Counted from the stretch's first letter, positions 16,900 through 26,912 are shown. The stretch is DNA of 64,000 nucleotides from Chryseobacterium sp. JAH (GCF_001507335.1 NZ_LMAH01000002.1:682001-746000), one strand, 5' to 3'. Notes: generated by a model not told the origin, from the letters alone. Numbers and translations are program-made.

Positions 16900-17853
16900 T
16901 TATTTAAAATCTTTCGCAATTTTAGTAATTAAATTATTCATTTTGGTCTTCAATAATTCCGGTTCCAGAATTGTGGCGTAGTCTGCAAAAGTAATCAGCC
17001 AGCGCGGAAATCCTTCGTCGATCCATTCTGTTTCGAAGGTCATTTCTATTCCCTTTTCGGTTTCTTTTTCTTCAATCAATCCATAATAGCTTTTAGAATT
17101 GATTAAATAGCCCATTATTTTTTTATCAACCAGCAATTTAACTTTTGTAGTCGTTTTTGAGGCCACCCTTCGATGGTCATTGATTTTTCCATATTCCTGA
17201 AAAAAAGAAACTTCTGTTTTTGAAATTTTCAAAATTCTGTCGACCCTGAACTGCCTGAAATCTTTTCTCAGCGTACAAAAAGCCATGATATACCAGTAGG
17301 TAAATTCGTAAAAAATTCCAATCGCTTCAATGGTACGATTTGAAACTTGTGCACCAACACTCTGATATTCAATAGAAAGTTGTTTTTTCTCTGCAATACT
17401 TTCCAGAATAATCGGAATCACGTTTTTTATGGAATCATCAGATTTTGGACTGTAATCAAAAATATCAATCTGATTTTCAATATTCTGAATTAAATTTTTA
17501 TCTGAATTTCTTAAGACCGAACGCAGCTTTTCCATTGCAGTTTTATAATGGTTTCCCAAACTTTCATGTGAAAATTTCTGCATCAGTTTTTCAGCCGTAA
17601 TAAAACTTAAAACTTCTTCTTTAGTAAACATCACAGGCGGAAGTTTGTAGCCTTCCATCAAAGAATAGCCGCTCCCCGCTTCACCCACAATCGGAATTCC
17701 CGCATTTTCCAAAGTTTTTACATCACGGTAAATCGTTCTTACACTCACTTCAAATTTCTCTGCCAAATCCTGTGCTCTCACAATCGGTTTTGACTGTAAT
17801 TGGGTTAGAATTGCGGTGACGCGGTCGAGTTTTTTGAGGTAATGGTCGTTCAT
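16900..17853 (-). CDS. YafY-type transcriptional regulator (HTH + WYL)
   Basis: The 317-residue protein has an N-terminal winged helix (AQDLAEKFEVSVRTIYRDVKTLENAGIP, about 22-50), a helical linker, and a WYL domain with the strand pair EFTYWYIMAFCTLRKDFRQFRVDRI. WYL regulators sense small ligands or nucleic acid. Its stop touches the start of the exported amide hydrolase gene, so it may control that gene and itself. Alternatively this could be a simple fused transcript without a regulatory link. Confidence 0.88.
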   Translation of the reverse strand: MNDHYLKKLDRVTAILTQLQSKPIVRAQDLAEKFEVSVRTIYRDVKTLENAGIPIVGEAGSGYSLMEGYKLPPVMFTKEEVLSFITAEKLMQKFSHESLGNHYKTAMEKLRSVLRNSDKNLIQNIENQIDIFDYSPKSDDSIKNVIPIILESIAEKKQLSIEYQSVGAQVSNRTIEAIGIFYEFTYWYIMAFCTLRKDFRQFRVDRILKISKTEVSFFQEYGKINDHRRVASKTTTKVKLLVDKKIMGYLINSKSYYGLIEEKETEKGIEMTFETEWIDEGFPRWLITFADYATILEPELLKTKMNNLITKIAKDFK

Positions 17854-17915
17854 TATTATGCAAATGTAATCTGTAAGTTTTTAAACGCAAAGATTTATTT
17901 TTTGTGTGATATCTA

Positions 17916-17996
17916 AAGGAGCAAAGGGTAATTGATAAATTGATTTTAAGATATCTTTTTTCAAGCTTAGGCGACTTGTCACAACCTTTGCTCCTT
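17916..17996. repeat. Spaced 12-bp inverted repeat
   Basis: AAGGAGCAAAGG (17916-17927) and CCTTTGCTCCTT (17985-17996) are exact inverted repeats about 57 bp apart, with a further AAGATATCTT dyad between them. It lies between the ABC exporter stop and the regulator start, on a shared strand. It could be a folded RNA end or a dispersed repeat, and I see no protein signal in it. Confidence 0.5.
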
Positions 17997-18084
17997 AAAA
18001 ATGTGGTGCTTTTAATTAAACTTTGTGTTAATAATGCAACGGAAAATTCCAGTCGTGTAAATTATAAAATGTCAATTGACAAAA

Positions 18085-19890
18085 CTAATTCTTAAAAGAA
18101 TTTACCAGTTTATCCAGATTTAAGCTTCTCGCGGAAGCATCAAAAATTTCTCTGTACGTTCCGTTCATTTGCACCAGCTCATCATGTGTTCCGCTTTCTA
18201 CCACTTCGCCCTTTTTCATCACATAAATTTTATCTGAGTCTAAAATCTGTGAAAGTGAATGCGAAATAATCACCACCGTTCTTCCTTCTTTGATGGCATC
18301 CAAAGAGTTTTTGATCTGTTCCGTGGCAATGGAATCTAAACTTGCTGTAGGCTCATCTAGGAAAATAATCGGCGGGTTTTTCAAAAACAATCTTGCAATT
18401 GCAATTCTCTGTTGCTGTCCACCAGAAAGCTGGGTCGCATCATGTTTATATTTTTCACGAAGATCCATAATCTGATCATGGAGGTATGCTTTTTTTGCAG
18501 CTTCCTGAATTTCTTCAAAACTCGCATTCATATTTCCATAGCGGATGTTGTCTTCGATACTTCCCTGGAAAATGTGATTCTTCTGTAATACCAAACCGAG
18601 ATCATTTCTCAAAAACGAGTTTTCAAAATCATTGAGATCAACATTATCCAAGATAATTTCTCCGGAATCGGGAAGATAAAATTTACACAAAAGATTAATG
18701 ATAGTAGATTTTCCGGCTCCACTCAATCCGACCAAGGCTGTTGTTTTGCCATTTTCTATGATCATGGAAACCTTGTTTAATGCTTTCGTACCGTTCGGGT
18801 AGGTAAAATTGACGTTTTTTAATTCGAAATTCCCCTTGATTTTATTTTCAATGAAATTTCCGTTAGGCTCTTCTTCGTTTTCAGCATTTAGAATATCGAA
18901 ATATCCCTCTGCATAAATCATCGCATCATTCATATCATCGTAAATTCTGTGCAACTGTCGAATGGGTGCGGAAACATTATTAAATAACATAATATGAAGC
19001 ATAATGGCACCAATTGTCATTTGTTGATCCAAAACCAGATAAACCGTCAAAAGTATAATCAAAACAACGCCGAACTGTTCGATAAAAGTCTTTAAACCAT
19101 CATAAATAAAATTGGTTTTCCTTGTAAACATCTGACTGTCCATCAACTTCATCTGAAGATCATACTGTTTTTTTCCTTCAAATTTTTCACGGACAAAACT
19201 TTTAATCACCATAATTGAATTGATTAAATTTAAAAGTCCTGAAGTTTTCTGTTCGCGCTGATTTCTCAACTGGCGACGAACCCCACCCAGTTTTTTTGCC
19301 TGTAACGAACTGATATAAAAATAAATAGGAACGATAACCGTCGAAACAATTCCTACATACACATTTTGCATATACATGATAATCAAAGCTATAAATGCAT
19401 TTGAAAATAAGGGAAGCATATCAATAAAGAAGTTCTGAACCAATTTTGTCAGGCTTTCAATTCCGCGGTCTATTCTAATTTGAAGTTTTCCTGATTCATG
19501 GTTTTCGTCATTAAAATAAGCAACTTTATAGGTTAAAATTTTGTCGATTGCAGACTGAGCTAAAACTGAACTTACGTTAATCCTTATTTTTTCACCATAA
19601 AATTTCTGTCCAAAATTGATGAAAATATTAAGCAACTCTTTCCCTAACAAGATGATAGAAATGATAATCAAAATATGAATCCCTTCATTCATCGGATTAG
19701 GCAAATGCGTCAGTTTTGTTACTTCATCAACTGTATATTTTAAAACCAACGGATTGACCTGAGCTGCCAAAGCGCCGAGAAAAGTCAGCAATAGAGTTCC
19801 GTAAATCATCGGACGATACGGCTTTATAAAAGGAACTAGCTGTTTGTAGATTCCAAATAAAGTAACGGTTCTGTTGAAGGGTTTTGCCAT
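18085..19890 (-). CDS. ABC exporter, fused membrane and ATPase domains
   Basis: The 601-residue half-transporter has about six membrane helices in residues 20-320, then an ATPase domain with Walker A GLSGAGKST, Q loop GLVLQKNHIF, signature LSGGQQQRIAIARLF, Walker B IIFLDEPTASLD and the H-loop ISHSLSQ. It is of the MsbA/lipid-or-drug exporter class and works as a dimer in the inner membrane. Substrate unknown. It lies 93 bp downstream of lptB on the same strand, with a hairpin between them. That position suggests an envelope-lipid role but does not show it. Confidence 0.9.
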   Translation of the reverse strand: MAKPFNRTVTLFGIYKQLVPFIKPYRPMIYGTLLLTFLGALAAQVNPLVLKYTVDEVTKLTHLPNPMNEGIHILIIISIILLGKELLNIFINFGQKFYGEKIRINVSSVLAQSAIDKILTYKVAYFNDENHESGKLQIRIDRGIESLTKLVQNFFIDMLPLFSNAFIALIIMYMQNVYVGIVSTVIVPIYFYISSLQAKKLGGVRRQLRNQREQKTSGLLNLINSIMVIKSFVREKFEGKKQYDLQMKLMDSQMFTRKTNFIYDGLKTFIEQFGVVLIILLTVYLVLDQQMTIGAIMLHIMLFNNVSAPIRQLHRIYDDMNDAMIYAEGYFDILNAENEEEPNGNFIENKIKGNFELKNVNFTYPNGTKALNKVSMIIENGKTTALVGLSGAGKSTIINLLCKFYLPDSGEIILDNVDLNDFENSFLRNDLGLVLQKNHIFQGSIEDNIRYGNMNASFEEIQEAAKKAYLHDQIMDLREKYKHDATQLSGGQQQRIAIARLFLKNPPIIFLDEPTASLDSIATEQIKNSLDAIKEGRTVVIISHSLSQILDSDKIYVMKKGEVVESGTHDELVQMNGTYREIFDASARSLNLDKLVNSFKN

Positions 19891-19909
19891 GAATTGGTGT
19901 TAAGAGAAA

Positions 19910-19944
19910 AACGTACCATTTCCCAGAGAAAAGGTACGTTTTAT
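19910..19944 (-). terminator. Hairpin between lptB and the ABC exporter
   Basis: AACGTACC (19910-19917) pairs with GGTACGTT (19933-19940) and reads into TTTTTCTC on the minus strand. It should end or weaken lptB transcripts before the exporter gene. Confidence 0.6.
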
Positions 19945-19983
19945 TATATTTTTCAGCAAACAATTTTGCTTTTAATTTACATT

Positions 19984-21045
19984 TTATCCTTCGTATACAT
20001 AGGTCGTCAGATAATGCAATTCAGATTTACTAGCAGCTTTTGATTCAGCCTCTGCTTGCTCCAAAGAATATTGTGAATTGATTTCTTTACGCTGGAAAAC
20101 AAAAGAATTATTAGCATTTTTATCTACTACATCAGCGAAAATATGTTCGATTTCAGAATTCGCTAACGAAGCAAAGCTGATATCTTCAAAACCATACATC
20201 AGTCTTAAATCATCATATTGCGCAAAATTTTCATTCACAAAACTCTGCAGTTGAGATTTAGAATCAAAATTGCCTGCCCAAATATTGTAGGCGTACGTTT
20301 TCTTGCTCGGTTTGTCGAAAATACTTTGGTAAACAAAATTTTCACCCAGATACGCTTCTCTTACCTGCGGGTCGTTTGCCAGTTCTTCAGGTAAACCTTC
20401 TTTCAGGATTTTACCTTCAAACATAATATAGGTTTTGTTGGTGATCGCCAACGTCTGCTGTACGTTATGGTCGGTAATCAGGATTCCGATGTTTTTATCC
20501 GTCAAACTTCTTACAATTTTCTGAATATCTTCTACGGCAATCGGGTCAACTCCCGCGAATGGCTCATCCAATAAGATAAAGCTGGGACTCGTTGCCAGAC
20601 ATCTTGCAATCTCCGTTCTACGTCTTTCACCACCGGAAAGTAAATCTCCACGGTTTTTTCGGACGTGCTGTAAAGAAAACTCTTCAATCAGCTCATCACA
20701 TTTAATCTGCTGTTCGCGTTTTGACAGCTTGGTTAGCTGCAAAACGCCCATGATGTTATCTTCCACAGACAATTTTCTGAAAACAGAAGCTTCCTGAGCC
20801 AGGTAACCGATTCCTTTTTGGGCTCTGCGATACATTGCATCAGTCGTGATTTCTTGTTTATCTAGGAAAATTTTTCCGGAAGTCGGCTTTACCAAGCCTA
20901 CGATCATATAAAATGAGGTCGTTTTTCCGGCTCCGTTCGGACCGAGCAAGCCAACAATTTCTCCCTGCTTAACTTCTACAGAAACGCCTTTTACAACTTT
21001 TTTCGGACCGTATTCTTTGATTAAGTTTTCTCCTCGTAAAATCAT
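19984..21045 (-). CDS. lptB: LptB, LPS-export ATPase, with a C-terminal Imm22-like domain
   Basis: Residues 1-240 are a standard LptB: Walker A GPNGAGKTT (35-43), signature LSGGERRRTEIARC (136-149), Walker B FILLDEPFAGVD (156-167), H-loop ITDHN (190-194) and the end VREAYLGENFVY. It powers LPS transport with LptFG in the inner membrane. Typical LptB stops at about 241 residues, but this one has about 105 more. The tail (about 251-353) has WAGNFDSKSQLQSFV (256-270) and YGFEDIS (284-290). These match WVGNFNSEEQFLQFV and YGFENLS of the free-standing protein at 38029-38427. No frameshift or stop separates the parts. The role of the tail is unknown. Confidence 0.93.
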   Translation of the reverse strand: MILRGENLIKEYGPKKVVKGVSVEVKQGEIVGLLGPNGAGKTTSFYMIVGLVKPTSGKIFLDKQEITTDAMYRRAQKGIGYLAQEASVFRKLSVEDNIMGVLQLTKLSKREQQIKCDELIEEFSLQHVRKNRGDLLSGGERRRTEIARCLATSPSFILLDEPFAGVDPIAVEDIQKIVRSLTDKNIGILITDHNVQQTLAITNKTYIMFEGKILKEGLPEELANDPQVREAYLGENFVYQSIFDKPSKKTYAYNIWAGNFDSKSQLQSFVNENFAQYDDLRLMYGFEDISFASLANSEIEHIFADVVDKNANNSFVFQRKEINSQYSLEQAEAESKAASKSELHYLTTYVYEG

Positions 21046-21050
21046 AGGAG

Positions 21051-21058
21051 CAAAGATA
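21051..21058 (-). promoter_or_regulatory. Putative -7 box very close to the lptB start
   Basis: The minus strand reads TATCTTTG only 5 bp before the ATG. If it is used, transcription would begin at or next to the start codon, giving a leaderless message. A chance match is possible. Confidence 0.35.
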
Positions 21059-21371
21059 AAGTTTTTTTGAATTTAAATTTCAGATAAAAAAATGACTGCG
21101 CGAGTTTTATGATATTTTAATAAATCAAATTGAACATCCGCAATTTGTCATAACATTTAATTTAACGCAAAGCCAAACAAAGAATTTTAAATCTTGATCG
21201 TTGTTAAGTTATTCAAAGGCGTAAACTTAACAATGAAATACAATGTATTCTTAATGACGACAAATTGTGGACAATCGTATAAATCAATGTTAATTTTTCA
21301 GTAATCTTAAAATCTTCTGTAACGATGAAGATTTTAATACTACTTATCAAAAACAATGAACAAAATTTATT
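21059..21371. other. Intergenic region between divergent lptB and TM2 genes
   Basis: This is AT-rich DNA holding the promoters of both genes. A short open frame on the minus strand (hydrophobic, 67 codons) has no family signal and is not called. No RNA gene is recognised. Confidence 0.4.
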
Positions 21372-21662
21372 ATGGAAAATTACGGTTACACAAAAGACGG
21401 CAATAGTCAACAACAAAATAACATGCCTTATAAATCAGAAAAGAAAATTCCGGCTGCGCTTCTGGGTCTTCTAGTCGGTTGGCTAGCTTTAAATAAATTC
21501 TATTTGGGATATACAAAAGAAGGAATAATTCAACTGGTTTTAAATGTCGTTACCTGTGGAGTAGCATCAATTATCCCATTTATCGAAGGAATTCTCTATC
21601 TTTTTATGAGCGATGAACAATTTGACAATACCTATGTTCACAACAAAAAAGGCTGGTTGTAA
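21372..21662 (+). CDS. TM2 domain protein
   Basis: The 96-residue protein has a polar, Gln/Asn-rich N-terminus, then two membrane helices with the TM2 pattern: AALLGLLVGWLALNKFYLGYTKEG (29-52), a short turn, and LNVVTCGVASIIPFIEGILYL. TM2 domains are small inner-membrane modules of unknown function found in bacteria and eukaryotes. No partner gene is evident. The next gene starts 81 bp downstream on the same strand. Confidence 0.87.
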   Translation: MENYGYTKDGNSQQQNNMPYKSEKKIPAALLGLLVGWLALNKFYLGYTKEGIIQLVLNVVTCGVASIIPFIEGILYLFMSDEQFDNTYVHNKKGWL

Positions 21663-21743
21663 TTCTAATATAAATTTTCCTTTTACGAATCTGATCAATT
21701 GATATTTTTCTTAAATTTAAATCACTAATCACATTTTAAATTT

Positions 21744-22472
21744 ATGGAAAATAACCAACAATTAACAGAGTTACTTGCATTGGATCTCGGAGTTACTCTG
21801 ATCAACCGCAGACCTTATGCAAAAGAAGTTTTCAAATGGCAGGATATCGACCTTCTTCCCCATTCTTCTGCAGACACATTGCTTTGTGAAATTTATGAAT
21901 GGAATGGCAGAAACTGGAGAACAACCAACAACAATCTGATTGGTTTTCTCTTCTCCGACCAACAATTGAAAACCGTGAAAGAACAACTTTTGAATATTCC
22001 TAAACATCCGGCTTTAATTCCTGATTTTGAGTTTACCAAAGAAAGTATGGTAGAATACGGTTTGTCTTTACCATCTCTATTTAATATTGGAATCAATGGA
22101 AATATCAACAGTGCAAAAAGTTTTTCAGTACGCGTAAACGGAGTGACAAAATCCAGAATCACCAATATTGATTCTCCCGGCATTGAAATTTTAAGGAAAT
22201 ATTCTGAATTTACTGATGCAGAATCAAAAATGTATAGGAAGAATATTAAGTTTAATTATTTAAGCACGTCATTATTCTATGCAGAAAGTGTAGAAATTTT
22301 CCTTGAAAAGGAATCGGGAGTCGGGTTAGATGTCAGTTTTCAGACTCAGGATGTAGAAGTTGAAGCCAAAGTTGATACGGATACTAAAAAACATTTTGTT
22401 TTAAAATATTCTGGAAATCAGTCTCCTTTTGCAGCAAAATTTACCAAAGGAAAAGATTTTGACTTTAAATAG
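21744..22472 (+). CDS. Hypothetical cytoplasmic protein
   Basis: I do not recognise this 242-residue protein. It has no signal peptide or membrane helix. The middle (LSLPSLFNIGINGNINSAK) is Asn/Gly-rich and the C-terminal half is strand-rich with acidic repeats (DVEVEAKVDTDTKK). It lies between the TM2 gene and the convergent hemB, and ends before a long inverted repeat. Codon use looks like that of its neighbours. Confidence 0.7.
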   Translation: MENNQQLTELLALDLGVTLINRRPYAKEVFKWQDIDLLPHSSADTLLCEIYEWNGRNWRTTNNNLIGFLFSDQQLKTVKEQLLNIPKHPALIPDFEFTKESMVEYGLSLPSLFNIGINGNINSAKSFSVRVNGVTKSRITNIDSPGIEILRKYSEFTDAESKMYRKNIKFNYLSTSLFYAESVEIFLEKESGVGLDVSFQTQDVEVEAKVDTDTKKHFVLKYSGNQSPFAAKFTKGKDFDFK

Positions 22473-22489
22473 TTTTTTAAAGGTTAAAA

Positions 22490-22539
22490 GTTATGAATTA
22501 TAAGTTGAAATATTATCGTTCAACTCATAATTCATAACT
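22490..22539. repeat. Long inverted repeat between convergent genes
   Basis: A stem of about 20 bp, AGTTATGAATTATAAGTTGAA (22489-22509) against TTCAACTCATAATTCATAACT (one mismatch), with a 9-nt loop. It sits between the ends of the hypothetical gene and hemB and may serve as a two-directional terminator, although no T-run follows closely. Confidence 0.6.
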
Positions 22540-22559
22540 GATAACTCTTGACCTATTTT

Positions 22560-23585
<1,026 letters not shown>

Positions 23586-23667
23586 ATATAAGTTTTACAA
23601 AAAACTGTTGCAGATGATTGTAGAATTTATTAGTTTTGTTAGTAATAATTATGCAAAATATCTGCGG

Positions 23668-24018
23668 ATGAAAAAACTTTTACTTTTAATTATATTTATG
23701 GGTGCATTTGTTGGTTTTTCCGACAATGTTAAGGCACAGATAAAAGAGCCATCTTCTATATCACAAAAGTCTGATGATGGAGTTCTTACTGCGTATCCAA
23801 ACCCAGCAAAAGATTTTTTGGTGGTAAAAGCCAAAGATTCTTCTCTAAAAATCAAATCAGTTATTTTCTACTCTATATTAGGAACACAAGTGGCCAATTA
23901 CAATGTGAATACGAATAGGGCTGAAATCAACATTGAAAAATTAAAACCTGGAAAGTATCTAATACGTTACATTCTCAGTGACAATACACAAAAAGTTACT
24001 CAAATAGTAAAACAATAA
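23668..24018 (+). CDS. Short exported protein consisting mainly of a T9SS type A sorting domain
   Basis: From the ATG at 23668 the product has 116 residues: a signal peptide (MKKLLLLIIFMGAFVGFS ... KAQ), about 20 linker residues, then a complete type A C-terminal sorting domain. The domain has TAYPNPAKDFLVVKA, VIFYSILGTQV and LKPGKYLIRYI, and ends in TQIVKQ. Such domains send cargo through the type IX system to the cell surface, but here there is no cargo domain. The frame is open 20 codons upstream, but the ATG used starts the signal peptide. It could be a bare surface peptide or a remnant of a larger gene. Confidence 0.82.
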   Translation: MKKLLLLIIFMGAFVGFSDNVKAQIKEPSSISQKSDDGVLTAYPNPAKDFLVVKAKDSSLKIKSVIFYSILGTQVANYNVNTNRAEINIEKLKPGKYLIRYILSDNTQKVTQIVKQ

Positions 24019-24023
24019 TATTA

Positions 24024-24049
24024 AATCCTGATCAACATCAGGATTTTTT
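24024..24049 (+). terminator. Terminator after the sorting-domain gene
   Basis: AATCCTGAT-CAAC-ATCAGGATT is followed by a run of Ts, just after the stop codon. Confidence 0.8.
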
Positions 24050-24118
24050 CTTTTAGCAAAATTCTTTTAATTCCGTAACTTTCGGATTATTTTTATACCC
24101 ATTATAAAAAACAACTGA

Positions 24119-25030
24119 ATGCTAAAAGCTGAACATATTACTAAAACCTACAATGCAGGAAAAAAAATAGCATTGGATGATTTTAGCATACATGTGCCGA
24201 AAGGAAGTATCTACGGTCTTCTAGGCCCCAACGGAGCAGGAAAAACCTCTTTCATCCGTATCATCAATCAAATTACACAGGCAGATTCCGGAGATGTATT
24301 CATCAATGGAGAAAGGCTGAATCCAAATCACATCAAAGACATAGGTTATATGCCGGAAGAAAGGGGTCTATATAAAAATATGAGCGTCGGAGATCAAATT
24401 CTTTATTTCGGAGAACTGAAAGGGATGAAAAAAAGCGATGCTTTGGATGAAGCCAAAAAATGGTTTGAAAAACTGCACATTGACCAATGGTGGAAAAAGA
24501 AACTTTCTGAACTTTCCAAAGGGATGGCGCAGAAAATACAGTTTGTAGTTACCGTTCTTCACAGGCCACATCTTCTTATTCTTGATGAACCATTTTCAGG
24601 TTTCGATCCTGTAAATGCCAATTTAATTAAAGATCAAATCATTGAACTTAAAAATAACGGAACTACGATTATTCTTTCTACCCACAGGATGGAAAGCGTG
24701 GAAGAAATGTGTGATTATGTCGCTTTGATCGATAATTCTAAGAAAATAATTGACGGAAGAGTTTTTGACGTTCGAGAAAAATTCAAAAAAAATATTTTTG
24801 GAATTACGCTTTCTGATGTGAACAATGAGCAGCTTCAGAATTTCCAGAATAAGTATGAAATTTTCAACTTATCAGAACAGAATAATTTGATTTCATTTGA
24901 CCTTAAAAATACAGTGAATCAAAATGACATTTTGCTGGATCTCGTGCAAGCCGGAAAAGTAAGATCATTCGACGAGAGAATCCCGAGTATGAATGAAGTA
25001 TTTATTAATGCCATAGGTAATCATTCTTAA
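24119..25030 (+). CDS. ABC transporter ATPase, NatA-like
   Basis: The 303-residue ATPase has Walker A GPNGAGKTS (36-44), a signature in the degenerate form LSKGMAQKIQFVV, Walker B LLILDEPFSGFDP and H-loop STHRMESVEEM. Its C-terminal tail of about 80 residues resembles DUF4162, seen in NatA-type subunits. The permease gene starts 4 bp downstream. With it this forms an export pump of the NatAB/ABC-2 class. Sodium or drug export is possible but not shown. Confidence 0.9.
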   Translation: MLKAEHITKTYNAGKKIALDDFSIHVPKGSIYGLLGPNGAGKTSFIRIINQITQADSGDVFINGERLNPNHIKDIGYMPEERGLYKNMSVGDQILYFGELKGMKKSDALDEAKKWFEKLHIDQWWKKKLSELSKGMAQKIQFVVTVLHRPHLLILDEPFSGFDPVNANLIKDQIIELKNNGTTIILSTHRMESVEEMCDYVALIDNSKKIIDGRVFDVREKFKKNIFGITLSDVNNEQLQNFQNKYEIFNLSEQNNLISFDLKNTVNQNDILLDLVQAGKVRSFDERIPSMNEVFINAIGNHS

Positions 25031-25034
25031 ATTT

Positions 25035-26345
25035 ATGAACAATATATATTTAATTACAAAAAGAGAATTTCTTACGCAGGTGAAGAAAAAATCTTTCATC
25101 TTACTGACTTTACTGGCTCCATTAATGATTATCGGATTTGGTGCCGTGATCGGATTGATGTTCAAAGCCAATGAATCTCACAATGTGATTGAAGTTGTAG
25201 ACAACAGCGGACTTTTCGCAGGTCAGCTCAAATCTAATGACAAACTGGAATACATTTTTGTTCCGGTCGCGGATGAAAAATCTAAAATTAAAAATTTAAA
25301 GGGTAATGAGTCTTTAGATGGTATTTTGATTTTACCTCAAATGGCGAGTCAAAATTTTGATGATTTAGAAAAAAATACAAGATTGGTTATTAACACTAAA
25401 ATCGGTCTTGATACCAAGCAACGTATTATTTCTGATATCAGCAATGTCATTAAGAAAGAAAAAATTAAGCAATTGGGTATCGCAGAATCTCAGTTGAATA
25501 ATCTTGATAAAAATTTTGAACTCAAAACCATCAACGTTTCTGACGACAATAAAGAAGACTCTGACCTTGCTTTTGGGGTAAAAACCGGATTAAGTTTAGG
25601 TTTAATGTATGTTACTTTTATGTTCATTATTATTTACGGAGTGCGCGTCATGAGAAGTGTTTTGGAAGAAAAAAACAACCGCGTGGTTGAAATTATTATT
25701 TCTTCGGTAAAACCTTTTGAACTGATGATGGGAAAGATTCTCGGTGTGACGATGGTTGCTTTAACACAGTTTATTATTTGGATTACAATGTCAGTCATTG
25801 GAGCTTTGGTTTTGAATACAGGATTCTCATCCATTCAAAAAAATATTCCGGGCAGTAATGAAGAAATTTCAGACAAATTGGATATTGCTCAAATTGCAAC
25901 TCAAGTTTCTCACAGTCTATTGGATTTAAATTTCCCTTTGATCATCTTTGTATTTATCGTCTTTTTTCTTTTGGGATATATTTTTTACAGTTCGATCTAC
26001 GCAGCTATTGGTTCTGCAGTTGACAATGAGACGGAAACCCAACAATTCACCTTATTTGCCATTTTGCCCTTGACATTAGGGATGTACGGAAGTTTTTCTC
26101 TGATGAATAATCCTGATGGGCCATTAGGATTTTGGTTATCCATTATTCCTTTCACCTCGCCAGTAGCGATGATTGCGAGAATTCCTTACGGCGTTCCGGC
26201 TTGGGAAATTGCTTTATCTATTTTCTTATTACTAGCGACGACTATCTTTATGATTTTTCTTGCAGGGAAAATTTATCGAGTAGGAATTCTAATGTATGGA
26301 AATAAGGCTACACTGAAGGAGCTTTGGAAGTGGATTAAAAATTAA
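25035..26345 (+). CDS. ABC-2 permease, NatB-like
   Basis: The 436-residue protein has one N-terminal membrane helix (SFILLTLLAPLMIIGFGAVIG), an outside domain of about 150 residues, and five or six C-terminal helices starting near LGLMYVTFMFIIIYG. The motif SVLEEKNNRVVEIIISSVKP is typical of the NatB/YhaP permease family. It is the partner of the ATPase gene 4 bp upstream. A terminator follows. Confidence 0.88.
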   Translation: MNNIYLITKREFLTQVKKKSFILLTLLAPLMIIGFGAVIGLMFKANESHNVIEVVDNSGLFAGQLKSNDKLEYIFVPVADEKSKIKNLKGNESLDGILILPQMASQNFDDLEKNTRLVINTKIGLDTKQRIISDISNVIKKEKIKQLGIAESQLNNLDKNFELKTINVSDDNKEDSDLAFGVKTGLSLGLMYVTFMFIIIYGVRVMRSVLEEKNNRVVEIIISSVKPFELMMGKILGVTMVALTQFIIWITMSVIGALVLNTGFSSIQKNIPGSNEEISDKLDIAQIATQVSHSLLDLNFPLIIFVFIVFFLLGYIFYSSIYAAIGSAVDNETETQQFTLFAILPLTLGMYGSFSLMNNPDGPLGFWLSIIPFTSPVAMIARIPYGVPAWEIALSIFLLLATTIFMIFLAGKIYRVGILMYGNKATLKELWKWIKN

Positions 26346-26378
26346 GTTAAAAAAAATAAAACTTAAGATCTAGTATAC

Positions 26379-26415
26379 AAAAACGTTTCATGAAAATTCA
26401 CGAAACGTTTTTTTT
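26379..26415 (+). terminator. Terminator after the NatAB-like pair
   Basis: AAAACGTTTC and GAAACGTTTT form a stem around a short loop (with an inner TGAA/TTCA pair) and run into eight Ts. It lies 34 bp after the permease stop. Confidence 0.85.
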
Positions 26416-26468
26416 GATTACAAAATCTTTATGGTAATCGTTTTCATAACGAATTTTTATACTCTTCA

Positions 26469-26912
26469 TCAGCGACACGTATTAGCAATCCCGGTATTAC
26501 ACGGGTCAGCTTTGTTTGTATTCTGTACACCAATGCTTCCATTTTTTTTCTGAAGCTGATTTTGCAGATTAGAGGATACTCCGTCTACCATATTGGAAAA
26601 GCTTTGCTGACGAATTTCTTTGGATATTTGCCGATCGGCTTCTAACCTATTTAATTCCGCATCCATCATCTCTTTACTTTGATTAGCCAAATCATTTGCC
26701 CAGTCCGAATATTTTGTGGTAAAATTTGAACCATATGTTGCAAGACTAACCAGACAATCTGTAAGTTTAGATTGAAGAAGGCTTTCTCCTTTATACATTT
26801 TAAGGGTAAGAGATTTACATTCATTTAATCTGTTGTCACCTTCCTGTGCCATTAGGAAATTAAATGTCAGGCAGAAAAAAATGACCTCTATTATTTTAGA
26901 AAATGTTTTCAT
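26469..26912 (-). CDS. Hypothetical exported helical protein
   Basis: The 147-residue protein has a signal peptide ending MAQ at residue 22-23, then a mostly helical, charged region (about 35-110) and a short tail with two cysteines, ending NTCR. No family is recognised. It is the last of three exported genes on one strand (gap of 3 bp to the one upstream), so the three probably act together. Function unknown. Confidence 0.7.
   Translation of the reverse strand: MKTFSKIIEVIFFCLTFNFLMAQEGDNRLNECKSLTLKMYKGESLLQSKLTDCLVSLATYGSNFTTKYSDWANDLANQSKEMMDAELNRLEADRQISKEIRQQSFSNMVDGVSSNLQNQLQKKNGSIGVQNTNKADPCNTGIANTCR

Noticed and set aside
17916-17996. The spaced inverted repeat as an operator for the YafY-type regulator
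   Set aside because: The arms are 57 bp apart, unlike a normal dimer site, and lie some way from the regulator start. It is kept only as a repeat.
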